Source of the DNA: Mesorhizobium ciceri biovar biserrulae WSM1271
GTDB lineage: Bacteria > Pseudomonadota > Alphaproteobacteria > Rhizobiales > Rhizobiaceae
DNA length: 64,000 bases
Direction of reading: 5' to 3'
NCBI RefSeq assembly: GCF_000185905.1
Contig: NC_014923.1
Coordinates: forward strand, 1,116,001-1,180,000
A program made the translations under genes and the position numbers. The notes under the pieces were generated by a model. The model worked only from the letters and a program-made list of their open reading frames with translations, was not told the DNA's origin and made no database searches. This document shows, in pieces, positions 34,676 through 45,500 of this stretch (position 1 is its first letter; the number at the start of each line of letters is the position of its first letter).

Positions 34676-36400
34676 TCAACGCGATGACACCAGATGCTGG
34701 GCGTCGTGCAGGCGTCGATAGATGCCGCCGGCACGGATCAGTTCGCTGTGCGACCCCTGCTCGACGACGCCCGACTCCGAGACGACGACGATGCGGTCGG
34801 CGCCGCGGATCGTGGCCAGCCGGTGTGCGATGACCAGCGTGGTTCGGCCTTCGGCAAGTTCGGCCAGCGATTTCTGGATTTCGCGCTCGGTCTCGGTGTC
34901 GAGCGCCGACGTCGCCTCGTCGAGGATCAGGATCGGCGGGTTCTTCAAGAACATACGAGCAATCGCCAGCCGCTGCTTCTGGCCGCCGGACAGTTTTACG
35001 CCGCGCTCGCCGATGATCGTGTCGTAACCGGCCGGCAGGCCTGATATCATGCCGTCGAGCTGCGCCCGCCGCGCGGCATCGGCGATGGCGTCGTCGGAGG
35101 CGCCGAGACGGCCATAGGCAATGTTTTCGCGGATCGAGCCGCCGAACAGGAAGACATCCTGCTGGACGATGCCGATCTGGCCGCGCAGCGAAGCGAGCGT
35201 CATGTCCCTGATATCGATGCCGTCGATGCTGATCCGCCCGGCGCTGACTTCGTAGAACCGCGGCAGCAGCGAGCATATGGTGGTCTTGCCGGCACCTGAC
35301 GGCCCGACGAAGGCGATGGTTTCGCCGGCGCGGATGGTGAGATCGATATCCTTCAGCACCGGCTTGCCGTCGCCGTAGCCGAAGCTCACACGGCGATATT
35401 CGATGGAGCCCTTGAGGCCGCTGGCGGTAACGGCACCGGGCCGGTCGGCGATGTCGGGTTCGGTGTCGAGCAACTCTGTGTAGCGGCGGAAGCCGGCAAT
35501 GCCTTTTGGATAGGTCTCGATCACCGAATTGATCTTCTCGATCGGCCGCACGAAGACGCCGACCAAAAGCAGGAAGCCGACGAAGCCGCCATTGCTCAGG
35601 CCTCCCGTGATGACGAGGTAGCTGCCGGCAATCATGACCACGAGCTGGATCAGCCTTATGCCCATGTAGTTCAGCGAATTGCTGGCCGACATGATGCGGT
35701 AGGCGTCGAGCTTGGTCTGGCGGTAGCGCTGGTTGTCATGCGCGAACAGCGTGCGCTCATGCTCCTCGTTGGCGAAGGCCTGGACGACGCGCATGCCGCC
35801 GACATTCTCCTCGATGCGGACGTTGAAATCGCCGACACGCCGGTAGAGCGCCTGCCAGTTGCGCTCCATGCGGTCGCCGTAGCGCATCGTCACCCAGGCG
35901 ATCAGAGGCACGATCACCGCCGTGATCAGCGCCAGATGCATGTTGACCGTGAACATCAGCACGAAGGCGCCGGCGAACGTCATGATGGCGATGAACAGGT
36001 CCTCGGGGCCATGATGCGCGATCTCGCCGATCTCCTCGAGATCCTTGGTGACGCGACCGACGAGATGGCCGGTCTTGTGGTTGTCGTAGAAGCGGAACGA
36101 CAGTTTCTGCAGATGATCGAAGCTCTTGCGCCGCATCTCGGTCTCGATGTTGATGCCAAGCATGTGGCCCCAATAGGTGACGACCGCCATCAGCACCGTG
36201 TTGAGTAGATAGATTACCAGCAGCCCTGCCGAGGCGATGATGATCAGCGTCCAGTCCTGCCGTGGCAGGAGCTGGTCGACGAAGGTGCGGACCGCCATGG
36301 GAAAGCCGAGTTCGAGCAGGCCGGCCAGCACCGCGCAGGAGAAGTCGAGCGCGAACAGCCCCTTCCAGGGCGCGTAATAGGACAGGAAACGTCTGATCAT
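34676..36400 (-). CDS. ABC exporter, fused membrane and ATPase domains (MsbA-like)
   Basis: A 574-residue half-transporter. Six membrane helices occupy residues ~1-310, followed by a nucleotide-binding domain with Walker A GPSGAGKTT, Q-loop GIVQQDVFLF, signature LSGGQKQR, Walker B ILILDEATSALD and an H-loop in VIAHRLAT. It is expected to act as a homodimer exporting lipids or drugs. The ATG at 36400 is taken as start; an in-frame TTG at 36415 would add five residues, and neither has a strong ribosome site. It lies next to the iron-uptake genes, but I see nothing that ties it to them. Confidence 0.9.
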   Translation of the reverse strand: MIRRFLSYYAPWKGLFALDFSCAVLAGLLELGFPMAVRTFVDQLLPRQDWTLIIIASAGLLVIYLLNTVLMAVVTYWGHMLGINIETEMRRKSFDHLQKLSFRFYDNHKTGHLVGRVTKDLEEIGEIAHHGPEDLFIAIMTFAGAFVLMFTVNMHLALITAVIVPLIAWVTMRYGDRMERNWQALYRRVGDFNVRIEENVGGMRVVQAFANEEHERTLFAHDNQRYRQTKLDAYRIMSASNSLNYMGIRLIQLVVMIAGSYLVITGGLSNGGFVGFLLLVGVFVRPIEKINSVIETYPKGIAGFRRYTELLDTEPDIADRPGAVTASGLKGSIEYRRVSFGYGDGKPVLKDIDLTIRAGETIAFVGPSGAGKTTICSLLPRFYEVSAGRISIDGIDIRDMTLASLRGQIGIVQQDVFLFGGSIRENIAYGRLGASDDAIADAARRAQLDGMISGLPAGYDTIIGERGVKLSGGQKQRLAIARMFLKNPPILILDEATSALDTETEREIQKSLAELAEGRTTLVIAHRLATIRGADRIVVVSESGVVEQGSHSELIRAGGIYRRLHDAQHLVSSR

Positions 36401-36509
36401 CGAGGTGAACCGCAAGCTGTCTTGATGGACGCGGCGAGGGCACCGGCCGCCATCGATGGGCGCTGCTTACAATCGGCAAGGCAGGGCCGGCAATATGCCA
36501 GGGCCGACT

Positions 36510-38513
36510 TCATTGCCTGCCTTTCCACATCAGCGCCATGAAATAGGGGCCGCCGACGAAGGCGGCGATGAGCCCGGCCGGCACTTGCCAGGGAAAGATC
36601 AGCGTCCGGCCTGCCCAGTCGGCGGCAACGAGGATCAGCCCGCCTGCCATGGCCGAGGCCAGAAGCTGCGGCACGGCACGGCGGAAGCCGAGCATGCGCG
36701 CGAGATGCGGCGCCATCAGGCCGACGAAGCTCAGCGGGCCGATGACCAATGTCGCGGTTGCGGTGGCCAGCGCGGTAAGTGCCAGCAGAATGGCGCGAAC
36801 CCGTCCAAGCCGCAGGCCAAGGCCACGCGCGGCAGTTTCGCCGAGCGGCACTATATCGAGCCAGCGCGCCGTCAGCGGCGCCAGCGCGAGGACGGCGACC
36901 GCGACCGCAGCGGCAGTGAAGGCATCATTGGGCGTTGCGCGATAGGTCGATCCCGATAGCCAGGCGAGCAGGAAGCCCGTGCGCGGATCGCCGCTGGCCA
37001 GAAGCAGCGCGGCGAAGGCCGACGCGACCGTCGCCACGGCGACGCCGGCAAGCAGCAGCCGCGCCGGCGACAGTGCATTGCGCCGCCCGACCAGCACGAC
37101 GATCGTCAGCGCCAGCAAGGCGCCCGCGAGTGCGGCGCCGAGCATTGCCGCGCGGTCGAAGCCGTCGCTGAGCAACAGCAGCGCCAGCACGCCGAAAGAG
37201 GCGCCGCCGGAAATGCCGAGCACTTCGGGTGCTGCCATCGGGTTGCCGGTCATGCGCTGCATCAGCGTGCCGGCGACCGCGAGCAGGACGCCCGCCGACA
37301 GGGCGACGACGACGCGAGGCGCGCGCAGGGCAAGCAGCTCGGTCAAATCCTCGGATGCGATCCAGTGCCAACCGCCTGCGCCACGGCCAAAGCCCATTGC
37401 GACGACAACCGCGAGGATGAGCGCCAGCAGGCCGGCGATCAACGGCAGGCCGTTTGTCGGCAGGCGTACGGACGACATCATATCGGCCTGCCTTTCGGGG
37501 GTGGTTCGCATTCGCGGCAACAGGAACAGCAGCAGCGGCGCGCCGAGCAAAGCGGTCGCGGTGCCGGCGGGGATTTCGCCGGCGAACGGCAGATGCTGCA
37601 CCAGACGGTCGGTGAACCAGAGCAGGGCGCCGCCGACCAGCGGCGACCAGACCAGGCGGCGGCCAAGCGTGCGCGCTCCGGCCAGCCGCGCCAGCGCCGG
37701 GGCAGCGAGCGCCACGAACCCGATGACGCCGACCTCGGCGACGACCAACGCGCCAAGCGAGACGGCGACAGCCATGCCGGCAAGGCGGATGACGGCCGGG
37801 CGGGTGCCGAGCGATGCCGCGCCGTCGTCGCTGAGATCGAGCAGGCGTAGCGGTCGCCAGAGCAGGAACGCGGCGCAGATGCCGGCCAGCAGCCACGGCG
37901 CCAGAGCAACGACGGCCGCATCGCCATTCTGCACCAGCGAGCCGCTCTGCCAGATGAACAGCTCCTCGGTGTATTCGCGGTTGAGCGCCATCAGCAGCGC
38001 GCCGGCCGAACCGAAAGTGAGGCTGACGACGAGGCCGGCGATGATGATCGACACTGGCGAAAAGCTGCGCCCGCGCGCCAGTGCGAAAACGGCTGATGTG
38101 GCGAGAGCGCCGCCAGCCAGCGCCACCCCTTCACGGCCGCCTTCCAGCAGCCATGGTGCGTAGAGGGTGGCGGCCGCCAAAGCGAGGCTTGCTCCGGCAT
38201 TGGTGCCGATCGTGGTCGGCTCGGCCAGCGGGTTGCGCAGCACATGCTGCATGACGACACCGGCGAGACCGAGCGCCGCGCCGGCCAGCACGCTGACGGC
38301 GACACGTGGCAGGAAAGCATAGCGATACAGCAACTGCACTGGATCGGATGTGTCGGGGGCGGTGAGCGCCTGCCACCACAGGTGCGTCGGCAGAACATGG
38401 ATGAGATCGAAGACGGTCAGCATCAGCGCTAGGCCCGCGGGCACGGCAACCAGCAGGATGAGCGCGCCGAGGCCGTCGCGCTGTCGCGGCAGGGACATTG
38501 CCTGAGCGATCAT
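36510..38513 (-). CDS. fhuB: fused siderophore ABC permease (FhuB-like)
   Basis: A 667-residue permease made of two tandem FecCD-type modules, as in FhuB of ferric-hydroxamate importers (about 660 residues). Module one contains RVAVSVLAGAALGLAGVVMQ and NPLAEPTTIGTNAGAS. Module two repeats this as RVVVALSAGVLLAVAGTLMQ and NPMAAPEVLGISGGAS. About twenty membrane helices. The ATG at 38513 overlaps the stop of the binding protein gene (ATGA), so translation is coupled. Confidence 0.91.
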   Translation of the reverse strand: MIAQAMSLPRQRDGLGALILLVAVPAGLALMLTVFDLIHVLPTHLWWQALTAPDTSDPVQLLYRYAFLPRVAVSVLAGAALGLAGVVMQHVLRNPLAEPTTIGTNAGASLALAAATLYAPWLLEGGREGVALAGGALATSAVFALARGRSFSPVSIIIAGLVVSLTFGSAGALLMALNREYTEELFIWQSGSLVQNGDAAVVALAPWLLAGICAAFLLWRPLRLLDLSDDGAASLGTRPAVIRLAGMAVAVSLGALVVAEVGVIGFVALAAPALARLAGARTLGRRLVWSPLVGGALLWFTDRLVQHLPFAGEIPAGTATALLGAPLLLFLLPRMRTTPERQADMMSSVRLPTNGLPLIAGLLALILAVVVAMGFGRGAGGWHWIASEDLTELLALRAPRVVVALSAGVLLAVAGTLMQRMTGNPMAAPEVLGISGGASFGVLALLLLSDGFDRAAMLGAALAGALLALTIVVLVGRRNALSPARLLLAGVAVATVASAFAALLLASGDPRTGFLLAWLSGSTYRATPNDAFTAAAVAVAVLALAPLTARWLDIVPLGETAARGLGLRLGRVRAILLALTALATATATLVIGPLSFVGLMAPHLARMLGFRRAVPQLLASAMAGGLILVAADWAGRTLIFPWQVPAGLIAAFVGGPYFMALMWKGRQ

Positions 38514-39370
38514 GCCGCTGCCATGAATTCGGCGAAACGCCCGGCGGCAGTGAGACCGCCGAACGGCCAGACTGGCGGAATGGTCCGCACTTGGCCGTTC
38601 CGGATGCAGGGCAGGTTGGCCCAGAGCGAGTTGCGGGCGATCCTGATCCTGACGTGCGGCGGGATCGGATCGAGCGAGATCAGTTGCGCCTCGCCGACGG
38701 CGACCAGTTCCTCGATGCCGACCGTCGAAAAACCCCATTCATTGGTGGCGCCGGTCCAGGCGTTGACGAGGCCGAGTCGGTCGAGGACGTCCTGCAGCAG
38801 GCTGCCGGCGCCGTAGACGCGGACATGGCGATCGTCGAACATGCTGACGACGCAGACCGGTTTTTGCACCGCCCGCTCCAGCCTGGCACGCGCTTGGGCG
38901 ATCGAGGCTTCGATGCGCCCGACAAGGTTTTCTGCTTCCGTCCCACGGCCAAGCATGTTGCCAAGCTGCAGCGTCACCTGCTGCGCCTGCGCGTAAGGTG
39001 GAGCCTTGCCGCTGTAGAACGGCACATTGAAGGTCGGCGCCAATCTGGTGAAGCTGTTCTCGTCCAAGCCATAGCCATAGGCGCCGACGATCAGGTCGGG
39101 CCGCAATTCCCGAAGCAGTTCGAGATTGGGCTCGCTGCGCGACCCCAGGTCGATGGTGGCCTGCGGCAGCGCCGGGCCCTGGACCCAGTCGCCATAACCC
39201 CTGGTGTCGCCGACGGCGAGCGGCGACACGCCGAGCGAGACCACCATTTCGGCCGATGTCCATTCCAGGCAGACGACGCGGGCAGGTGCCGCGCGTGCCG
39301 TGCCGCCCGGCAAAGCGAGACCGGTCGCGGCGAGGCCGGCAAGATACTGGCGCCGTGTCAGCGCCGCCAT
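38510..39370 (-). CDS. fhuD: siderophore ABC substrate-binding protein (FhuD-like)
   Basis: A 286-residue periplasmic binding protein of the class III (FhuD/BtuF) fold. The twin-arginine signal LTRRQYLAGLAATGLALPGG suggests Tat export, as for FhuD. The mature domain contains the helix-connected lobes with VVCLEWTSAEMVVSLG and LELLRELRPDLIVG. The start is taken as ATG at 39370; a GTG six codons upstream is possible. It is located between the receptor and the permease. Confidence 0.89.
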   Translation of the reverse strand: MAALTRRQYLAGLAATGLALPGGTARAAPARVVCLEWTSAEMVVSLGVSPLAVGDTRGYGDWVQGPALPQATIDLGSRSEPNLELLRELRPDLIVGAYGYGLDENSFTRLAPTFNVPFYSGKAPPYAQAQQVTLQLGNMLGRGTEAENLVGRIEASIAQARARLERAVQKPVCVVSMFDDRHVRVYGAGSLLQDVLDRLGLVNAWTGATNEWGFSTVGIEELVAVGEAQLISLDPIPPHVRIRIARNSLWANLPCIRNGQVRTIPPVWPFGGLTAAGRFAEFMAAA

Positions 39371-39395
39371 TTTGGGCCGGCCCGCCACATTGCTT

Positions 39396-41615
39396 CTACC
39401 ATGTGTATTTCACCGAACCGTTGATCCTGCGGCCCTCGCCGTAGAAGCAGCCGAAGCCCGAGGAGAAGCAGGAGGCGACGTAGCGTTTGTCGAACAGATT
39501 GCTGGCATTGAGGCTGAGCGTGGCGTTCTGCCAGGCGTAATGCACCGCCGCGTCGGCGAGCACGACCGACGGAACCTTGAAGCTGTTGGCGTCGTCGCCA
39601 TAGGTCGAGCCGACATAGCGGACACCGGCGCCCAGGCCGAGACCTTCGAGCTTGCCGCTCATGAAGGTGTAATTGGCCCAAAGCGATGCGGAATGGGCCG
39701 GCACGCCGAAGGGCGTGTTGCCCTCGTTGCTGACCCAGACGCCGTTGACGTCTTCGACAGCGGTCGCCCTGGTGATCTTCGTGTCGAGGTAGGTGTAGGC
39801 CGCTCTCAGATCGAGGCCCGCATCCAGGCTCGCCACGGCTTCCAGTTCCACGCCGCGCGAACGGATCTCACCGGTCTGGAACAGATCGTTGGGTGAGCCC
39901 TCATTACCGGAACGCACGACATTCTGTCGGGTCAGGTCGAAAACCGATGCCGTAATGAAGGAATTCCAGCCAGTCGGCTGGTATTTCAGCCCGATCTCGT
40001 ACTGCCTGCCGGTCTCGGGCACGAACAGATTGCCGTCGCTGTCGGCGCCGGCCACCGGCTGGAACGATTCGGAATAGCTGACATAGGGTGCCAGGCCGTT
40101 GTCTGCGAGATAGACCAGGCCGGCGCGGCTGGTGAAGGCGTTGTCCTTCTGCTCGGGAATGTGGCCGCCGGCCAGATTGTCGTAGACCTTGGCATCCGAC
40201 CAATCCTGGCGGCCGCCAAGGGTCAGCCGCCAGTTGCCGAACTTGACCTGGTCCTGGGCATAGAGACCGACCTGCTGCTGGGTGGTGTCGGTATCGGTGT
40301 AGGGCGCCAGATCGGTGATCGGGTACCCGTAAACCGGATCGAAGATGTTGAAACCGTCCTCGACGGTCCCTTCCGAGGCATAGTCGCGGTAAGTGTAGCG
40401 TTTGTAGTCGAGGCCGACGAGCAGCGTGTGGGCAAGCGGCCCGGTGCCGAAATCGGCTTGTGCCTGGTTGTCGATGGTGACGCCGCTGAGTTTGGTGCCG
40501 CCGGCATCTGCATAACGGTAGTAGTCGCCGCTTGAAGGTTCCAGGCCGTTCGAGTCCGTCAGTCCGCCACCAAAGACGCCCTCCTCGGTGTGGGTGAGGT
40601 GGACGTAGCGGGCATGCTGTCGCACCTGCCAGGTTTCGTTGAAACGGTGATCGAATTCGTAGCCGATCGAGGCCTGGTCGTTGTTGTAGGAGTCGAAGCC
40701 GGGTTCGCCGACGAACATGCTGTTCGGCAGGTACTTGCCGTCCTTGCCCGGTACGACCGTGCCGTAGGCAGGCAGGTACTGCATCGCCCATCCCGAGCGA
40801 TCGCGCTGATAGTTGGCGAGGATGGTCAGGCTGGTGTCGGCATCGGGCTGCCAGGTGATCGCCGGCGCGATGAAGATGCGATCGTCCTTGACGAAATCGG
40901 TCTGCGTGTCGCCCATATGAGCGGCACCGGTGAGGCGAAACAGCAGCGACTTGTCGGCGTTCACGGCACCGCTGAAATCGAACTTGCCGTCATAGCGATT
41001 GAAGCTGCCGCCACCGAGTTCGATCTCGCGCAGGTTTTCCTCGGTCGGCCGCTTGCTGACATAGTTGATGATGCCGCCGGGGCTAGCCTGGCCGTAGAGC
41101 ACCGACGCTGGTCCGCGCAGCACCTCGTAGCGTTCCGCCCCGTAGGAATCGAGCGCGGTGAACAGGGTGAAATTGCTCTCCTTGAGCTGCAGCCCGTCCC
41201 TGTAGAAGACGCCGCTGGCGTTCGAAATGCCGCGCAATTGCAGACCGAGGCCGCGATTGTCGGTGCCGTAGAGATCGCCGGTGGCGCCGGGCGTGTAGCG
41301 CAGAACGCCGCCGAGGTTGTCGATCGCCTGTGCTTCCATCTGGTCCTTGGTGATCACCGATATCGACTGTGGCGTCTCGATCAGCGGCGTGTCGGTCTTG
41401 GTGCCGGTGGAGCCCTTGGTGGCCACGTAGCCCTTGACCGGCCCGAAGGCGCTTTCGACACGTTCCTGGACGTTGATCGGGTCCAGGGTGGTGGTGACCG
41501 TCTCCTGGGCCAGGGCATGGCCGCAGCCAAGCAGGGCCGGCACCGACACCGCTGCGATCAGCAGGCGCTTTCGCGCCATCCGGTCCTGCCAAATCAGTCC
41601 ACGTCCCGAGATCAT
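39396..41615 (-). CDS. TonB-dependent siderophore receptor
   Basis: A 739-residue outer-membrane receptor with a signal peptide ending at ALAQ, about residue 37 (counting from 41615; an internal ATG at 41579 gives a conventional 25-residue signal). The plug domain has TPLIETPQSISVITKDQME and RGPASVLYGQASPGGIINYVSKRP. The beta-barrel ends with the aromatic terminus KYTW. The closest class is ferric-hydroxamate or related siderophore receptors. It is the first gene of the minus arm (receptor, fhuD, fhuB) and diverges from fhuC. Confidence 0.92.
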   Translation of the reverse strand: MISGRGLIWQDRMARKRLLIAAVSVPALLGCGHALAQETVTTTLDPINVQERVESAFGPVKGYVATKGSTGTKTDTPLIETPQSISVITKDQMEAQAIDNLGGVLRYTPGATGDLYGTDNRGLGLQLRGISNASGVFYRDGLQLKESNFTLFTALDSYGAERYEVLRGPASVLYGQASPGGIINYVSKRPTEENLREIELGGGSFNRYDGKFDFSGAVNADKSLLFRLTGAAHMGDTQTDFVKDDRIFIAPAITWQPDADTSLTILANYQRDRSGWAMQYLPAYGTVVPGKDGKYLPNSMFVGEPGFDSYNNDQASIGYEFDHRFNETWQVRQHARYVHLTHTEEGVFGGGLTDSNGLEPSSGDYYRYADAGGTKLSGVTIDNQAQADFGTGPLAHTLLVGLDYKRYTYRDYASEGTVEDGFNIFDPVYGYPITDLAPYTDTDTTQQQVGLYAQDQVKFGNWRLTLGGRQDWSDAKVYDNLAGGHIPEQKDNAFTSRAGLVYLADNGLAPYVSYSESFQPVAGADSDGNLFVPETGRQYEIGLKYQPTGWNSFITASVFDLTRQNVVRSGNEGSPNDLFQTGEIRSRGVELEAVASLDAGLDLRAAYTYLDTKITRATAVEDVNGVWVSNEGNTPFGVPAHSASLWANYTFMSGKLEGLGLGAGVRYVGSTYGDDANSFKVPSVVLADAAVHYAWQNATLSLNASNLFDKRYVASCFSSGFGCFYGEGRRINGSVKYTW

Positions 41616-41692
41616 CCTGCGCCCCCTTTTCCAAATTTCATGTCGATATTGCCGGTCGCGACGATTTGTTGATCGTTGCAGTCATCTTCAAT

Positions 41693-41724
41693 GTTGACTA
41701 GTAAGGTCATGTTTCATAGTCAAC
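41693..41724. promoter_or_regulatory. iron-box candidate in the receptor/fhuC divergent promoter
   Basis: GTTGACTA (41693-41700) and TAGTCAAC (41717-41724) form a perfect 8-bp inverted repeat with a 16-bp spacer. Inside it, TGA-N9-TCA (41695-41709) matches the rhizobial iron-responsive IRO box recognised by RirA. It is about 80 bp from both divergent starts. The link to RirA is inferred from the motif and the iron-uptake context. Confidence 0.5.
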
Positions 41725-41785
41725 CGGGCATGAGCCGTCGAAAGCCGGAATCTGGAAATGCGGGCGGCCGCACTGGAGAAAAGCC

Positions 41786-42583
41786 ATGAGCATGGCTGGA
41801 ATTGATGCCCAGACTGCCTTCCATATCGACGCGGTGCGCTTTGCCGTCGGCGAGCGGACGCTGCTCGGTCCGGTTTCGCTCGAACTGCAGCGCTCGCGGG
41901 TCTACGGGCTGATCGGCCACAATGGTTCGGGCAAGTCGACGCTGATCAAGCTCATGGCGCGCCAGCAGCCGGCAAGCTCTGGCGCCATCACTTTCGCCAG
42001 ACGTCCGTTGCCGCAATGGGGCGCCCGCGAATTTGCCCGCGCGCTTGCCTATCTGCCGCAGACGACGCCGGCGGCGACCGGCCTGACCGTGCGCGAACTG
42101 GCGACGCTCGGGCGCTATCCCTGGCATGGCGCGCTTGGCCGTTTCCGCGCGCAGGACAGGCAGCATGTCGAGGAGGCGCTGGCCCTGACCGACATGGAAG
42201 GTTTTGCCGACCGGCTGGTGGACGAATTGTCGGGCGGCGAGCGCCAGCGCGCCTGGCTCGCCATGCTGGTGGCGCAGAACGCCGGCGTCATGCTGCTCGA
42301 CGAGCCGATCTCGGCACTCGACATCGCCCATCAGGTCGAGGTGCTCGGGCTGGTCAAGGAACTCAGCCGCAAACGCGACCTATGTGTCGTCGTCGTGCTG
42401 CACGATCCCAACATGGCGGCGCGCTACTGCGACGAACTGATCGCGCTCAAGGACGGCAAGCTGCTGACGCGCGGCACACCCGGCGAGATCATGCGCAGCG
42501 ATGTGCTGAAAGGCATTTTCGGCGTGGAGATGGGCGTGTTCGCGCACCCCGTCACCGGCCAGCCTGTCGGCTATGTGCAGTGA
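41786..42583 (+). CDS. fhuC: siderophore ABC transporter ATP-binding protein (FhuC-like)
   Basis: A 265-residue ATPase with Walker [10 protein letters not shown], signature [10 protein letters not shown], Walker [13 protein letters not shown] and H-loop [13 protein letters not shown]. It completes the FhuBCD importer whose other parts lie on the opposite strand. The ATG at 41786 has GGAG seven bases upstream. It is followed by exbB, exbD and tonB on the same strand. Confidence 0.92.
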   Translation: MSMAGIDAQTAFHIDAVRFAVGERTLLGPVSLELQRSRVYGLIGHNGSGKSTLIKLMARQQPASSGAITFARRPLPQWGAREFARALAYLPQTTPAATGLTVRELATLGRYPWHGALGRFRAQDRQHVEEALALTDMEGFADRLVDELSGGERQRAWLAMLVAQNAGVMLLDEPISALDIAHQVEVLGLVKELSRKRDLCVVVVLHDPNMAARYCDELIALKDGKLLTRGTPGEIMRSDVLKGIFGVEMGVFAHPVTGQPVGYVQ

Positions 42584-42648
42584 CGAGATCTGGTGCGGCG
42601 GCGGGAAATAGAAGGCGGCTGGCCGCTGTGAGAACAAGGAAGAAGCTG

Positions 42649-43620
<972 letters not shown>

Positions 43621-43624
43621 CGCC

Positions 43625-44092
43625 ATGGGAAGCAGAATCCGACAGACCATGGATGACGATCTCGAGGAAAGCCACGAGATCAACGTCACCCCGTTCATCG
43701 ATGTCATCCTGGTGTTGTTGATCATCTTCATGGTCGCGGCACCGCTGGCCACGGTGGATGTCAATGTCGACCTGCCGGGTTCGACCGCAACGCCCGCGCC
43801 GAGGCCCGAGACACCGCTGTTCCTGACGCTGAAGGACGATCTGACGCTGGCGATCGGCAATGACGGCGTGCCACGCCCGGCTTTCGCCGCGACGCTGGAC
43901 GCCAAGACCAAGGGTGACAAGCAGACGCGCATCTTCCTGCGCGCCGACAAGGCGGTCGCCTATGGCGACCTGATGGAGGCGATGAACCTGTTGCGCGGCG
44001 CCGGCTATCTGAAGATCGCGCTGGTCGGCCTGGAGACGGCTCCCGCGTCCAATGCCCCCGCGCCCACAGCCACCGGTGCGGCGGCGCCATGA
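43625..44092 (+). CDS. exbD: TonB-system protein ExbD
   Basis: A 155-residue single-pass inner-membrane protein. INVTPFIDVILVLLIIFMVA holds the transmembrane helix with the essential Asp. The rest is a periplasmic ExbD/TolR domain and a short Ala/Pro tail. The ATG is at 43625, and the stop overlaps the tonB start by four bases (ATGA). Confidence 0.92.
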   Translation: MGSRIRQTMDDDLEESHEINVTPFIDVILVLLIIFMVAAPLATVDVNVDLPGSTATPAPRPETPLFLTLKDDLTLAIGNDGVPRPAFAATLDAKTKGDKQTRIFLRADKAVAYGDLMEAMNLLRGAGYLKIALVGLETAPASNAPAPTATGAAAP

Positions 44093-45033
44093 CGCAAGCG
44101 GTCGCCGTGCCCTCGGTCCAGATGTCGCGCTTCGGCTGGCGCGACCTTGGCTTGTGGGCCGGTGCTGCCGCGCTGGTCCTCGGAGCCCATGTCGCGGTCG
44201 CCTATGCAGTGCAGAATCTCACCATGGTCACCGAAGCGGACGGCGGCCCGCCACCGGCCCAGGTGATCGAGATGGCGCCGATGGTGGTGATGCCGGCCGT
44301 ACAAGAACAGGTCGCCGCGCTGGACGCGGTGACGCCAGATCAGACCGAACCGACACCGACGACCGAGCCGACACCTGAAGAACCGGTCGAAAAGGCGGAG
44401 CCGGTTGTCGAGCCGCCGGAAGCGGTCGCGCCCGACGAGGCCGAACCCAACCGGACCGAAACGGCTGAACAGGCCGATCAGCCGCCGCCGGATGAGGTCA
44501 TCCCGGATGTTGTCGAGGCTGTCACGCCAGACGTCGTCATTCCCTTGCCGCAGCCGAAACCGGTCGAAATTGTCAAAGACAAGAAACCGGTCGAGGCCAA
44601 GGCGAAAAAACCTGTCGAGAAGCCCAAGCCGCGGCTTAAGAAGGAGAAGGCGGCTCCGCCGAAGACGGCAACCGTCGCCAGCGCCGACGCACGGCCCGCG
44701 GCCAGGACCGCCGCGCCGAAGGCAGCGGAATCGACGTCGCGCTCCGGCGACTCCAGCAAATGGGACTCCCGTCTGGGTGCCTGGATCAAGCGGCACACGC
44801 GCTATCCCAGTTCTGCCAAGGCCCGAGGCGTGGAAGGCAGGCCGTATGTCGCCTTCACGGTCGACTCGTCCGGCCGGGTCCTGTCTGCCAGGCTCTCTCG
44901 TTCCTCCGGGGATGCGGATCTGGACCGTGCGGCGCTCGCCGTGCTGCAAGGCGCCACGGTGCCGGCACCGCCGCCGGAACTCGGTTCGCGTCTGAGCCGT
45001 ACAGCGCCGTTCGTGTTCAGCCTGCGCAACTAG
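44089..45033 (+). CDS. tonB: TonB-family energy transducer
   Basis: A 314-residue TonB. It has an N-terminal membrane anchor at ~16-40 (LGLWAGAAALVLGAHVAVAY), a long periplasmic Pro/Glu/Lys/Val-rich spacer (about 60-215) and a C-terminal TonB_C fold with YPSSAKARGVEGRPYVAFTV and a repeated Leu/Arg core. It links ExbBD to the receptor at 39396. It is last in the fhuC-exbB-exbD-tonB transcript. Confidence 0.9.
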   Translation: MTQAVAVPSVQMSRFGWRDLGLWAGAAALVLGAHVAVAYAVQNLTMVTEADGGPPPAQVIEMAPMVVMPAVQEQVAALDAVTPDQTEPTPTTEPTPEEPVEKAEPVVEPPEAVAPDEAEPNRTETAEQADQPPPDEVIPDVVEAVTPDVVIPLPQPKPVEIVKDKKPVEAKAKKPVEKPKPRLKKEKAAPPKTATVASADARPAARTAAPKAAESTSRSGDSSKWDSRLGAWIKRHTRYPSSAKARGVEGRPYVAFTVDSSGRVLSARLSRSSGDADLDRAALAVLQGATVPAPPPELGSRLSRTAPFVFSLRN

Positions 45034-45058
45034 GACCGAATTTGGTCGAAGCGGCCTG

Positions 45059-45379
45059 TCAGTAGGCCAGCGACAGGCTCAGGGCCTCGACCTGTTCGAG
45101 ATAGAAACGGCATTTCGTGCGCAACAGCCCGAGGCTCGGGTCATCGGCGCCGTTGATTTCGATGGTCTGCATCATGAAGTCGAAATGGGCGTGGAAGGCG
45201 TCCACTGTACCCCAGAGACTGTCGGCCTGGCAGCTGTCGGCAATCGCCATCGAGACGAGTTGGCGGGCCTCGATCCGCGCGGCGTCAGGCGATGGCGGCC
45301 GCCTGACGATCAAGACGTCGAGCCGGCTGAAAATGCTTTCCCTGGCATCGACGCTTCTGATGTTGGCTATCATGTTCAT
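45059..45379 (-). CDS. small protein of unknown function, RiPP-like cassette
   Basis: A 106-residue, probably cytosolic and mostly helical protein. Features are an Arg-rich stretch near residue 25 (IVRRPPSPDAARIEAR), then amphipathic helices ending in YLEQVEALSLSLAY. No known domain recognised. The ATG at 45379 has GGGGGA eight bases upstream. It is the last of three small genes that follow the SagB-type dehydrogenase on the same strand, and it converges on tonB. Its relation to the cassette is inferred from strand and spacing. Confidence 0.55.
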   Translation of the reverse strand: MNMIANIRSVDARESIFSRLDVLIVRRPPSPDAARIEARQLVSMAIADSCQADSLWGTVDAFHAHFDFMMQTIEINGADDPSLGLLRTKCRFYLEQVEALSLSLAY

Positions 45380-45500
45380 GTGCAGGTCCCCCTTGGCATT
45401 CCAGACGCGCAATAGGTTCCGGTCTGAAATTGAAAAACTGGTGAGCAGAGCATTTTCAGCGGCGCCAATAAGCGCGTGGCGTTTTGGCGGGCGACATGCA

